Positions 43,607 through 53,399 of a DNA stretch of 64,000 nucleotides are shown here, piece by piece (positions within the stretch are counted from its first letter, which is position 1; each line of letters begins with the position of its first letter). A program made the translations under genes and the position numbers. Source of the DNA: Dendrolimus kikuchii (taxonomy: Eukaryota; Arthropoda; Insecta; Lepidoptera; Lasiocampidae); NCBI GenBank assembly GCA_019925095.2, contig CM034390.1:3273501-3337500 (forward strand). Reading direction: 5' to 3'. The notes under the pieces are model-generated. The model saw only the letters and a program-made list of their open reading frames with translations. It did not search any database and had not been told where the DNA came from.

Positions 43607-43612
43607 ACGTAC

Positions 43613-44229
43613 TATTAGTGAAACAAGGCATCCAAATCAGTTATATTGAATGTTGTAAGTTGTCGAAATACACGTCACGAACATAGTTAACTTGCAAATA
43701 GTTACCGTCATTAGTTAATATTTAACAATAAATGAGAATATTTGTTTATATAAAGATTGCTTACGTGATTTATTATAATGGTATGATAACTTATACGGAG
43801 ACGCAGAATTATTTTAACTATAGGATAAGAAATATTATAAGAAATAACAGTTTCACAACGGGCACTATTATGTATAAACTTTTGTATTTCTAGCACTGAA
43901 CGAACTGTTTTGAGAACAATACCACGTGCGAATCACACTATAAAAAACATAACTATAGCACTTATCGGCTTTAAATTAAAAAGTAAAATATATATATTAT
44001 TTTTTCCAAAAGTGATGTATCATAGTGATACAACATTCAAACTACAATCTAGGAAATAAGACTAATTATTTAAATTTGACCTAAAATAACTAGACATAAC
44101 TTAAACTAAGTCATGTGTAGAGAATATCGCCTCTTTGCTTCAATAACTTGATAATTCCGATAAACCGTTTTTCTTTTATTTGACAGTTAAAATAATTTCC
44201 AATTTCATTTTTCTAAAAAACATGAAATC
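43613..44229. other. Possible LINE 5' flank, unassigned
   Basis: AT-rich, no recognisable gene or repeat. Confidence 0.35.
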
Positions 44230-44547
44230 TTTTTTTTTTTTTTATTGCAGGAGATCAGCAGACTGGCAGACGGCCCACTTGATAGAAAGCGGTTACCATC
44301 GCCTATGGACATTTGCAACACCAAAGTTGCTACAAATGCGCTGCTGCTCTCTTAAGGGAGACTGGAACCTGGTTACTACTGCCGAAACACAACTCAAGGT
44401 TGTTATGGCGATATACTTTAGACCAGGGGTGCTAGCCATCCAGTCGGGCAAATGCCCTACCACCTGGCTGTGGGTTGTTAAGTCGCCTCTTACGACAGGC
44501 CGCCCGGCCGCAAGAAATTGTATTCTTTCTCCGTTCCTGCACGGATA
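44230..44547 (-). mobile_element. SINE-A, full-length copy
   Basis: T16-ATTGCAGGAGATCAGC at left; TCCGTTCCTGCACGGATAA at right. Confidence 0.82.
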
Positions 44548-44567
44548 ATACATTTATAGTACATTGT

Positions 44568-45045
44568 TTTTAAATCCCTTCCACCGGACGGACAAGGTGG
44601 GATTTTTATGTTTTATTTCTATTTATTACTTATATTTTCCTTTTTTATTCTTTTTCTTTTTGAGCTTTTTAATTTCATTTTTTATCTTTTTTTTTTAATG
44701 ATCACTTAAATCTATTACATCGGATCTTTACTCTAATATAACATCCTTCTTTCTTAACCTAGATATTCTACTTTCTTATTCATGCTATGAATTGGTTACT
44801 ATTTCCGTGTCTGGCGTGAATATGTTGACATGTTCAAAATGTCAATTTTACAGGGGCGCAATTTTAAAGTTTGACTAGTAATGATAAATCGTGTTATTCT
44901 ATTATTACCAAAGGAATTTTTTTTTAAAGTTATGAATATTTCGGACTGTCAATTTTTTTCCTATAAAAACACAGGCGTAGGAAGCGTCTAAACGAATAAA
45001 AAAAAGGTGTATGTCGAGATATCAATGTATTCCCGCCAGCCACGG
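44568..45045. repeat. 478-bp unclassified insertion between 16-bp direct repeats
   Basis: ATTTATAGTACATTGT is at 44552-44567 and 45046-45061. The interior begins TTTTAAATCCCTTCC and has GGACGGACAAGGTGGGATTT, then T-rich sequence. No ORF or known family. Confidence 0.5.
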
Positions 45046-45061
45046 ATTTATAGTACATTGT

Positions 45062-45479
45062 AGATTGATAGTAAAGAAGTTATTCACTTCGATACAATTC
45101 TTTTTTCGAAGGTTAATAAAACTCTTCTAAAAATTCAATTTTCAAGATAACACATTATTGATGCAAAGAAGCGATATATCCAATAACACGTTTCTTATCG
45201 TCTTAATTATGGAGAAGACACTTTCTTCATGCATTCTTTGTTAATGTCTAGCACATAGCACTATACTTTATCGTTATGAGAGTATTATAACACTAACTCA
45301 AATCGTTTTGTCCTTTTGAGTCTTCTTAATAAATCTGTATTATGAAAAATAAATCATAAATATTTTGTACACTTAGTCTGTGTCAAGTGCGACGTAAAAA
45401 ACAACAACAAAATTGTATAATATTCATCGACTTGAAGATGCCGTGGAAAATATTTGTTGGTTTTGTTTTTGTTATCTAT
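45062..45479. other. Unassigned AT-rich stretch
   Basis: Nothing recognised. Confidence 0.4.
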
Positions 45480-45960
45480 AATAACAACAACAACAACAAC
45501 AATACACTTTATTGTACACCAACATTACATAGATAAAGTACACAATAAACTTACATACTAAAAGGTAGTACAATGGGCGGCCTTATTGCTAAAAGCAATC
45601 TCTTCCAGGCAACCTTGGGATGGATAAGAACTAATTACATAGATAGCGTTGGAGTGCAGTAAAAATAGATAATAATAAAATAATTATAATACATATATTA
45701 TAGTTATAAAAATATATACGTACATAGACATACAAAACAATCAATAAACACGTTATACAGTTAAATAGTGCTTCTTCACAAGTCTGTTAAAAGAATGGAT
45801 AAATTTAGCAGACCGGACATCTGCCGGCAGAGCATTCCAGAGATGCACAGCCTGGACAGAGAACGATCATGCGTGAATCTCCGTAGTATGTACTGGTGTC
45901 CTAAGTCGCAACCTCTCTGACGTTCTCAAAGACCTCGAATCACTGTGAAAGAACTGAAAA
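45480..45960 (-). pseudogene. LINE ORF2 C-terminus and 3'UTR
   Basis: Minus strand encodes VQAVHLWNALPADVRSAKFI then HSFNRLVKKHYL; the 3'UTR has GTTGCCTGGAAGAGATTGC and GCAATAAGGCCGCCC; tail (GTT)n. 5'-truncated. Confidence 0.72.
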
Positions 45961-45978
45961 CATTCTTTAAGATAATAT

Positions 45979-46770
45979 TGTTATGAGTTACAAGACTCGA
46001 ATTAAATTGCCGTTGGAATTATTATAGAGTTTATTAGAACTATACAAACACGTATAACACAGGTACAAATATAACTGAACACAACCAGTCTAAACATAAT
46101 GCACAATTCATAACATGCGCAAAGTCCGTCACTAATCACTACTTTATCCGTGCAGGAACGGAGAAAGAATACAATTTCCTGCGGCCGGGCGGCCTGTCGT
46201 AAGAGGCGATAAAACAACCCACAGCCAGGTTGTAGGGTATTTTCCCGACTGGATGGCGACCACCCCTGGTCTAGAGTATGCCGTCATAACAACCTTGTGT
46301 TGTGTTCCGGCATTAATGACCAGGTTCCAGTCCCCCTTAAGAGAGCAGCAGCGCATTTGTAGCACATTTGGTGTAGCAAATGTCCATAGGCGATAGTATC
46401 TGCTTTCCATAAAGTGGGCCGTCTGCCTGTCTGCTGAACCCCTGCAATAAAAAAAAACTAAATAAATTATCGAATGTACACACATCTGCTTCACTTGTGG
46501 TTATCGCTTGACTGCCTCATCTCTCAATTGGGGCATTGCTTTATACTGTACAAATGCAATATGTCTGCTCGGTCACGTGGACCGAATTTCCTAGAATCAC
46601 ACCTGGCTGATGACTACCATAACAGATTACAATACAGAATGGGCTGTTTTTGTAATCACAAATTTTAAACACAAAATAAACAAAAGAAGTCTAAATGCCG
46701 AAAAGGTAATAAAATGTGTTTACAGGGCTGCAGGTGTGAATATGTCTTTGTCGGCACCTAGGTAGTAACA
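45979..46770 (+). mobile_element. LTR-like element, split by SINE-A
   Basis: TGTTATGAGTTACAAGACTC to GGTAGTAACA with ATAT at 45975-45978 and 46771-46774. Without the SINE it is about 480 bp. Confidence 0.7.
46145..46457 (+). mobile_element. SINE-A, full-length, inside an LTR-like element
   Basis: TATCCGTGCAGGAACGG to CTGCAATAAAAAAAAA; ACTAA-type repeats on both sides. It is younger than the LTR-like element. Confidence 0.82.
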
Positions 46771-46864
46771 ATATTATAAATTTCTAAATCTGTCGTGTCT
46801 GTACATTAAAGCTATTAAAAAACCCAACTGGAATAGACTATATAAACGGTGGAGAACACGATGC

Positions 46865-47160
46865 ATTTTTTTAGTGTCTGTTTGTTCGGGATTCGTGTAA
46901 AAACTACTTAGCTGATTTCTATGCGGTTTTCGCTGACCGACAGCAAATTTTTAGGCTTAAAATTTGCCATACTTTTTATCCTGGGAAGCCCGCAGGATTT
47001 TTTCTGGGAGCAGTTTGAAGTGGTTCGGGTGCATAAAATTAGCTTTTTCCGATACAGTTTTCTCTAAAACGAGAGCTTTAAATGCTGTGATACTTTGTGT
47101 CCCAGAAATCCCGTGGGAATTTCAAATTAAGCGTGGACAAAGTCGCGGGCATATCCTAGT
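46865..47160 (+). mobile_element. Helitron-like fragment
   Basis: GACCGACAGCAAATTTTTAG and GAAATCCCGTGGGAATTTC, then GACAAAGTCGCGGGCATATC, ending CTAG|T. Relative of 6024-6420. Confidence 0.55.
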
Positions 47161-47185
47161 GTTTTCGTATTTTCCTTAGTTTAGA

Positions 47186-47275
47186 GGGGTTGCCTGGAAG
47201 AGATAGCTTTAAGTGATAAGGCCGCCTTTTGTTCAACAATCATTGTACCTAGTTTACAAAGTAGTTAATTCATGA
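47186..47275 (+). mobile_element. LINE 3'UTR fragment
   Basis: GGTTGCCTGGAAGAGATAGC, TTTAAGTGATAAGGCCGCC, ATTGTACCTAGTTT in the shared order. Confidence 0.6.
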
Positions 47276-48009
47276 GTTGTGAGTTGCAAACATCTGCGTT
47301 CCAGATCGATCTTTATAGTTCTTGTACTTACTTGTACTGTACCGTATGATAATTGCATATCAAAGGTCATGAAGTAAGAAGAAATGAATGAAAAAGTATA
47401 CCATCAAACATCTATTACATAAGTAAGAATAGTTCGGTAAAGAACATGCTGATAATTTTATTTCTCACTTTATGTGCTTGTATTATAAAGTCATAATAAC
47501 ATTTTTGATTGTCGCAAAAATCTATTAAAATAATGTAAGTGAATGACGAGCTTCCCTTTTCTTCTCCCAATTATTTGGGTTCGGCACAATAGCGATGTTA
47601 GATAGTTTACACATAATTTCACTTCATACGTCACTGCGGCTGCCCACTCGCCACTAGGTGGTGCCTGGACTTAATTTTCGTACGCTACATTCACTACGCG
47701 TCGTCGCTGGTCGCTGCTATATTCGTTGAGCAGGCGCACGTCAATAAATAATAATATTTAAAAACTAATCGAATAAATTCTATCTCAAATATATAAAGAC
47801 TAATTAAGTGTTGCATAAGTGGAAGGACTAGGAATAGGTTATAAGCCGGTCGACTTCCCCTTGTGTCTGGTGTTGTGGTGAAGAACGTGTGGTGAACTTA
47901 TGGTGATCATTGATCAAACAAACGTACTGTGATAAGGTCAGTGGACATATTTGCTTAGCCGCTCTAGTGGTTGTCGTATGAGTTTATCTTGATTGCCCGG
48001 CATCGCATA
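47276..48009. other. Unassigned
   Basis: 47555-47590 (CCCAATTATTTGGGTTCGGC) resembles 23885-23910 and may be an old repeat shared by both. Otherwise nothing. Confidence 0.35.
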
Positions 48010-48021
48010 ATTTTGGTTTTA

Positions 48022-48161
48022 CATACATACATACATACATAACTTCACGCCAGTTCCCTTGCGGGGTAGGCACGAACAACAGAGTGCCATTTAGGCTTAT
48101 TCTTACACACCTCACTTCCCTCTTTGACATTCATAACTCTTGTCATGCAAGCTCGTCTGTT
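48022..48161 (-). mobile_element. (ATGT)n-tailed LINE, 140-bp fragment
   Basis: Perfect 12-bp duplication ATTTTGGTTTTA at 48010-48021 and 48162-48173. Confidence 0.87.
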
Positions 48162-48173
48162 ATTTTGGTTTTA

Positions 48174-48630
48174 TATCACCGTAATTTACTTAGGGTTCGA
48201 ACGCTGGTTCATCATAGCCCCTATACTACGTGTTACGGCTATTTACACGCCTTAACACTCCTCTATTCTGACTTACATCTTCTGTCACATACAAATCATC
48301 ATATCATCCTGCACACAGTCCATCCATCTCCTTTTTGGTCTAACTTTACATTTGTACCCATCCATCTTGTAGTTTAACATTCTTTTTATCACGTGAATTT
48401 CACCCCTCCTCATTACATTCCCATATCACCTTAATCTTCTTCTTCTCAATTTTTCAGTGAATAACTAGCTTAACCCCTATAAATAACGCGAAACGGTTAC
48501 CTTCGACCTTCCTACCTTCGGCTTATGTTTATTACGGATAGTAAGTAAGCGAATTGAAGTGAAAAATGTTTAAACGCTTGCTATGATTTTACGTACCTAA
48601 ATAGGTATGCACCAAGTGGACCGTTCTTGA
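48174..48630. other. Unassigned; possible old repeat
   Basis: 48220-48440 is CT/CA-rich (CCATCCATCTCC…CCCATCCATCTTG). It resembles degraded retroelement sequence but I cannot name a family. Confidence 0.3.
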
Positions 48631-48631
48631 A

Positions 48632-48693
48632 AAACATCGATATAAGAATATCCATGTTGAACATATCGATGTTTATGAACGACAATATCGATA
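48632..48693. promoter_or_regulatory. Cluster of ATCGAT/TATCGATA motifs
   Basis: AAACATCGATAT (48632-48643) and its inverse ATATCGATGTTT (48663-48674), followed by TATCGATA (48686-48693). TATCGATA is the DRE core-promoter element known in insects. It lies about 90 bp upstream of the ORF at 48785. Confidence 0.35.
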
Positions 48694-48784
48694 ATTATAA
48701 TCAGTTGTAGAAAACATTTTGAGTAACTGAATTTTATTACTTATTGTTGGGTGTTGGATTAGACAACAACAATTTAGAATTTAA

Positions 48785-49147
48785 ATGGTTACTTTCTTAC
48801 GATATAGTATAGAGAAGCCGCTGGGCTACCAAATTTGCCACACTCGTCAAGTATTTCAGTTTCTTGAATTAATACACAGAAATATTAATAATACTTATTT
48901 GACGCAATCCGTGATCAGAAAGCTGGACCGTATTTCGCCTAGCAAATCAGCATTTCCATATAGAGTGGCAATGCAAGCACGCTTCCCCAGTCGCGTAGCA
49001 AGACCTAAATTGCATGTGGACAGTATACATTTTGCGAGGCCCTCTATTAATACAAAAAGATGGTTTTGTAAAACAATTGAAACTGACTTTGGCACTGACT
49101 GGCGACGGGTCCCCGTAATAGTTACGTCGCTGCGTCGCGTTAATTAG
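48785..49147 (+). CDS. Orphan ORF, 120 codons, unknown
   Basis: Not recognised. The translation is basic, with KRWFCKTIETDFGTDWRR near the end and no signal peptide, membrane span or zinc-finger pattern. It lies outside every repeat I could assign: a Helitron begins 40 bp after its stop. The upstream TATCGATA cluster is suggestive of a promoter, but the ORF could equally be chance or a dead exon. Confidence 0.3.
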   Translation: MVTFLRYSIEKPLGYQICHTRQVFQFLELIHRNINNTYLTQSVIRKLDRISPSKSAFPYRVAMQARFPSRVARPKLHVDSIHFARPSINTKRWFCKTIETDFGTDWRRVPVIVTSLRRVN

Positions 49148-49188
49148 TAGTTAGTAGTCGCGGGCACAGATAATACATTATAAAAAGA

Positions 49189-49410
49189 CTAGCTGTGCCT
49201 GCGACGTCGTCCGCGTGGAATGTGCTTTCAAAACCCTCCGATTTTGAAACATTCTTTATTGGTGCTCCCTTCCTATTTGTCTTAGCGTGATGATATATAG
49301 CCTATAGCCTTCCTCGATAAATGGGCTATTCAACACTGAAAGAATTTTTCAAATCAGACCAGTAGTTCCTGAGATTAACGCGTTCAATCAAACAATATTA
49401 GTATATTTGG
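49189..49410 (-). mobile_element. Helitron-like element, third family
   Basis: A|CTAGCTGTGCCTGCGACGTC, then GCCTATAGCCTTCCTCGATA and GAAAGAATTTTTCAAATCAG. Right end unclear. Confidence 0.65.
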
Positions 49411-49679
49411 CTACAACACTAATACTTACATTTTAAATATCGCGATATATTTTGAATGAAACGTCCGAATTGAATAATTCAAAAAGTTCTAGAAAGGTAT
49501 TGAATTCGTCTTGAATATGGAGTAATTTATTTTGATAAGGATTAATGCCAAGGTACAAAGAGTTTTTGAAGCAACGGCATTTTAATTATTTAAAAAAATA
49601 AAGGAAAACACTTATTGTGAAATAACTACAATAGTTAGACATATGGTTACGCGATATTTTTTGTAGACAATTATATGTT
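49411..49679. other. Unassigned AT-rich stretch
   Basis: Nothing recognised. Confidence 0.4.
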
Positions 49680-49959
49680 CTGCAAAGTGGTAGTACATTG
49701 TTTTGTTCTATAATCAATAGTTTTCGCAGCGCACGCTGTGTAAGGATTTTTTCCGGTCATTTTTTTACACCTTGGGTTACATTATTGGACTTTTAGTAAG
49801 GATCCCTAATTTTTTTGAAAATATAATATAGTCTATAGCCTTCCTCGATAAATGTACTATTCAACACTAAAAGAATTTTTCAAATCGGACCAGTGGTTCC
49901 TGTGATAAGCGCGTTTAAACAAACAAACAAACTCTTGAGCTTTATAATATTAGCATAGA
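49680..49959 (-). mobile_element. Helitron-like element, third family, second copy
   Basis: GTCTATAGCCTTCCTCGATA, AGAATTTTTCAAATCGGACC, and the end TTATAATATTAGCATAGA|T. The CTAG end is not visible. Confidence 0.6.
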
Positions 49960-50111
49960 TAAGATAGTTATCATAAAGTTTATACACTTAGATATTACTT
50001 CGTGTTAACATTTGTAATGTATGTGGGAATGTATAGGTGTTGAATGTATGTGGTGTGTATGTATGTGGTGTACATGTGAACGCGTGAGTGTGCGGTTACA
50101 GACTTAGGGAA

Positions 50112-50303
50112 GATTTATATTAGACCGGGCCGTGTCCGGGGCGTGTCGTGTACGTGGCCCGGACGGGGCACGAATTTGAAACGTTACATATATTTTGTAT
50201 CGCCCGTGATTTATATTAGACCGGGCCGTGTCCGGGGCGTGCCGTGTACGTGGCCCGGACGGGGCACGAATTTGAAACGTTACATACATTTTGTTCTATT
50301 ATT
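50112..50303 (+). repeat. Two tandem 96-bp GC-rich subterminal units
   Basis: GATTTATATTAGACCGGGCC starts at 50112 and 50208; the units differ at few positions (GTGTCGTG/GTGCCGTG). Confidence 0.9.
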
Positions 50304-50420
50304 ATTCTTTAAGCTTTCTGAGCGTACCCCTCATGTGTGGAAATTATAAATATGAAGCGGAAAGCCTTAATAAAATATATTACCAAAAAATCAGTAATCT
50401 TATAACTATACCATAACCTA

Positions 50421-50639
50421 AACAAAATAGTGTGTTTTTTTAGCATTTATCCTATATTCTTGCAGAGCAGGTGTCAAGTCATCCATTGTCATAACATACT
50501 TCTTTTCCTTTGGGCCTTTTTGGTTCTTCGATGACTGTGTAATTTGGCTTGAAGTGCGCATTTTGCAGTGCTGGAGGGCATCATTCACTATATCCGATAA
50601 GAATTTTTGTGACGCCAAAGCTATCAGCCTTATTAACCT
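50421..50639 (-). pseudogene. TAF10-like last exon (histone-fold C-terminus), decayed
   Basis: The minus strand reads LIRLIALASQKFLSDIV, then NDALQHCKMRTSSQ, a K-rich linker (KNQKGPKEKKY), and TMDDLTPALQEYRINAKK followed by THYFV and a stop. These are the hallmark segments of the histone-fold of TAF10, a TFIID/SAGA subunit. A splice acceptor (TTTTACAG|G) immediately precedes it, so it is a genomic exon with intron flank, not a retrocopy. The conserved Gly of 'YGIN' and Pro of 'KKP' are replaced (YRIN, KKT), suggesting loss of constraint. It lies inside the TIR element 50107-51168, with no other TAF10 exon nearby in the window. Confidence 0.7.
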
Positions 50640-50871
50640 GTAAAATCAATGAGGATCACCATTATACACAAAGCTAACGTTCTTTTAAAAAAATAGTAAT
50701 ATAATTATCATAAATGTCATATCTAGATATGACAGGTGTAGTTTCGAAACTCCCTAAAAATAATGAAAAGTCATATATGCTTCGACAGGAAGAAAACTAA
50801 AGTGATATGGGGAGGGATGAAAGTCACTTGATAAAACAAAGTTAAATTGAAAGATAGATGTGTACGATTAC

Positions 50872-51055
50872 CACGTGCTAATAACGGTGAAGGAAAACAT
50901 CGTGATGCAACCTGCACATCGAGATAACCGATGTGTCAAACCTGCCAAGCCGCCTTGGACAAGCGTGGCGGGTATATTGTCCGTTCCCCTATAGTGGGAG
51001 GTCCGAGCCCAGCAGTGGGACATTTATGGGCTGCTATTATTATTATTATTATTAT
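50872..51055 (+). mobile_element. tRNA-derived SINE, 5'-truncated
   Basis: CATCGTGATGCAACCTGCAC, GCCGCCTTGGACAAGCG, CCCAGCAGTGGGACATTTAT, then a (TTA)n tail. It lacks the tRNA part. Confidence 0.8.
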
Positions 51056-51392
51056 ACATTTTGTATCGCCCGTTTAGCACCCGGTGTAATATAAACGTGC
51101 AGCACGGAGTGGCTCCGCTCCGGCCCCGCCCCGGCCCGGACACGGACCGGTCTAATATAAATCTTCCCTTATAGTGGTGTAGTCGGTTTAGTAAATTCTC
51201 GGTGTCATCATAAGGGAGTTCTATTAGCCAGTTGAATAATTTTAATTTACATTCGCGATGAGTATATTAGTAAGTGAGTATTTGGATTTGCTCCCCTCGT
51301 TAAAAAAGCTTCCTTCAGAGGTAGTTAGAGATGTTGTGCATATTTCCACTTCAGGGAGCGTCATCGGCAGTATATAGTAGAAGATATATATT

Positions 51393-51602
51393 GAAGTCGT
51401 GGAAGGCCACGACACACCTTCCATGATCAAATTGATCGTGTACTAGCAGAAGGTGATGTCAGGAGCCTTAAGAACAGACGAGCGTGCATGACAAGAGTTA
51501 TGAATGTCAAAGAAGCAAGTGAGGTGTGTAAGAATAAGCCTAAATGGCGCTCTGTTGTTCGTGCCTACCCTGCAAGGGAACTGGCTTGAAGTTATGTATG
51601 TA
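51393..51602 (+). mobile_element. (ATGT)n-tailed LINE, 210-bp fragment
   Basis: Begins GAAGTCGTGGAAGGCCACG; the tail ends GTATGTATATATATCG. AT-rich flanks hide the exact duplication. Confidence 0.8.
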
Positions 51603-51605
51603 TAT

Positions 51606-52076
51606 ATATCGAAAGTAGGCCAGTAGCGCAATTGTATTATTCCCTTTCAGCTATCTATATAAAATGTGAATAAAGCGAATCGTTCGGAGCAAAATTGCAT
51701 TTAACTGTCACCGTCCGTCTATAACGTGAGACTGGGTGCCGTGGCTGCCATTGATAAATGGATTGTTGAAAATCGTCGATGAGTTTTAAAATTGTTATAT
51801 CTATGCTTCTTGGGGTTCCGTGGCCATTTTGACAACGACGGAATACTTATAAAATTGTTATGACCCAGCTATATTTTTCTCATTTTCTCGGAGACTAGAT
51901 CCAGTAGTTACCGTTGTCTATGGAGTTACGCAACACCGTAAGTGTTAGAAAGAAAGAAAGAAAATATTTATTTCTAAAAATGCGACACTTAACAATAATT
52001 TATAATGATAACAATAACACTGAAAATGTGTGCCGCAATTCGCGAAACGAGGTTGGCACTCAGTTTTTGCTGTGCC
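51606..52076. other. Unassigned AT-rich stretch
   Basis: A weak SINE-like phrase (GTTACCGTTGTCTATGGA) at 51907; otherwise nothing. Confidence 0.35.
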
Positions 52077-52080
52077 TTAA

Positions 52081-52267
52081 CCCTTCAGCTGTTCCAAAAG
52101 CCGCAAGACTGACACTATCACCATCTCGTAATATACCAAGAAAATATACCCATTTCATACAAATCCTATATAAACAGAGTGAGACAACAACACAAAAACG
52201 ATCACGTGCACAAACGCGATCTGCACTCTCGTCGCAGACACATGTGTGCTAATAGTGAGCTGAAGGG
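52081..52267. mobile_element. piggyBac-type MITE, 187 bp
   Basis: TTAA|CCCTTCAGCT … AGCTGAAGGG|TTAA: perfect 10-bp inverted ends with TTAA target site. Same family as the split copy at 11945. Confidence 0.85.
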
Positions 52268-52489
52268 TTAACATTATCCGACACAGCACTGATTTTCAGT
52301 GTTCACCTCCTTAACTACAAAAGTTACGCGACCCACGGTAAAAACAAGCAAAATTAAATTATAGTCAACGTGAAACGAATAATCTATACATATAATAAAA
52401 TTGTATAGGTCGAATTTCTGTACAATGAAAAAAAATGCTAAGGAGGGTTGACAAAAAAGGTTACATAAACAGTTGTTGCAATAAATTTA

Positions 52490-53252
52490 TTAATAAAACT
52501 ACGTTTTAACGGTTTTAAGCGCGGTAATTTTATTTGATTTTGGTTTTTCCGACGTTTCGGCCACTTTTCAGTGGCCGTGATCACGGAAGACAAAGATGTC
52601 AAGTGTCAACGAGTATTGTTAAAGTTTTATTTAGCCTACCGCCAACTTATTAATTTTAATTATTTAATTTTATTTTTAATTTTGTTTATGGTTATTATTT
52701 ACTCTATGGGAGCCTAATCTAATTTACTACCGCTTCGCAACATGTTATGGCTTGAAGAGAAGAAGCGGCGCAAGAAACTCTTCAGCAAACATGCCTAGCT
52801 CTAATAATTTTATATAATATTAAAATGGGTGGAAGGAAAAATAAAAGTAATTATCAGTCAAGTTGGTTTGTGTTCCGTTGTACGCAGAAAGAGCTCACAG
52901 TGTCTTGAGGTCTGGCAGCTGGTTTTTGCTGGGTTTGGGTCTTAATAGTTTTGATAATTGGATCCCAAACAGGTGGTACTTGCCAACCATCTTCTCTATT
53001 GAAATTTGGGTGTTTTTTGATTTCAATAGCCTCACGCATCATTCTAGGTATGAAACGATTCTCTTTCGCGAGGATTTGTGGGTTATCGAATCTCATGTAG
53101 TGGTTGGGTTTATCCAGCGTGTGTTCAGTGATCGCAGACTTCGTAGACCTTGTGTTTCATGTCAGCAATGTGTTCTTTTACTCGTGTTTTTATGCTCCTT
53201 TTTGTTTGCCCAATGTATGACAATCCACACTCACAATCAAGCTTGTAAACTC
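52490..53252 (-). mobile_element. Penelope-like element, 3' part (copy D)
   Basis: Minus strand encodes the end of the GIY-YIG nuclease (YKLDCECGLSYIGQTK, then KTRVKEHIADMK) and MRFDNPQILAKENRFIP, then MMREAIEIKKHPNFNREDGW; 3'UTR with the hairpin and ACGTAGTTTTATT end. The nuclease part and tail are joined with a deletion (at about 53130). Nearly identical to copy B. Confidence 0.82.
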
Positions 53253-53376
53253 TAAACTCCAGGATGCAGGAGTTTACAAGCTTGATTGTGAGTGTGGATT
53301 GTCATACATTGGGCAAACAAAGAGGAGCATAAAAACACGAGTAAAAGAACACATTGCTGACATGAAACACAAGGTC
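53146..53376. repeat. Long palindrome: 107-bp arms, 17-nt spacer
   Basis: Arms 53146-53252 and 53270-53376 are inverted copies with one mismatch (CTCCTTTTTG against CTCCTCTTTG). Each arm encodes the GIY-YIG start (VYKLDCECGLSYIGQTK) in opposite directions. Spacer 53253-53269. Confidence 0.92.
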
Positions 53377-53399
53377 ATGAAAAACCAAGTCAGAGGGAT

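Larger units (their letters stand above)
39366..43612 (-). mobile_element. Nearly intact CR1/L2-like LINE
   Basis: Two-ORF non-LTR retrotransposon: ORF1 (43512 to 42431, frameshifted), 43-nt gap, ORF2 (42387 to 39490, open), 3'UTR of about 120 bp ending in TTATTCATTCATT (plus strand 39370-39383). A tRNA-like sequence precedes ORF1. No poly(A) is seen; CR1/L2-type elements usually end in short repeats. The true 5' end was not fixed: a weak AGTTAAAA match near 39357 and 44185 is not convincing as a duplication. Confidence 0.8.
50107..51168. mobile_element. TIR transposon (PIF/Harbinger-like), 1062 bp, carrying a host exon
   Basis: The ends are GGGAAGATTTATATTAGACC and its inverse (51148-51168), flanked by TTA (50104-50106, 51169-51171), the 3-bp TWA duplication typical of PIF/Harbinger. 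The first 96 bp are tandemly repeated (50112 and 50208). Subterminal copies of TTTATATTA.ACCGG and TTTTGTATCGCCCG occur at both ends. No transposase; the interior has a TAF10-like exon and a 5'-truncated SINE. Confidence 0.6.

Noticed and set aside
39357..44191. AGTTAAAA as the target duplication of the intact LINE
   Set aside because: Eight AT-rich bases in AT-rich DNA are too likely by chance, and the 5' end is not otherwise defined.
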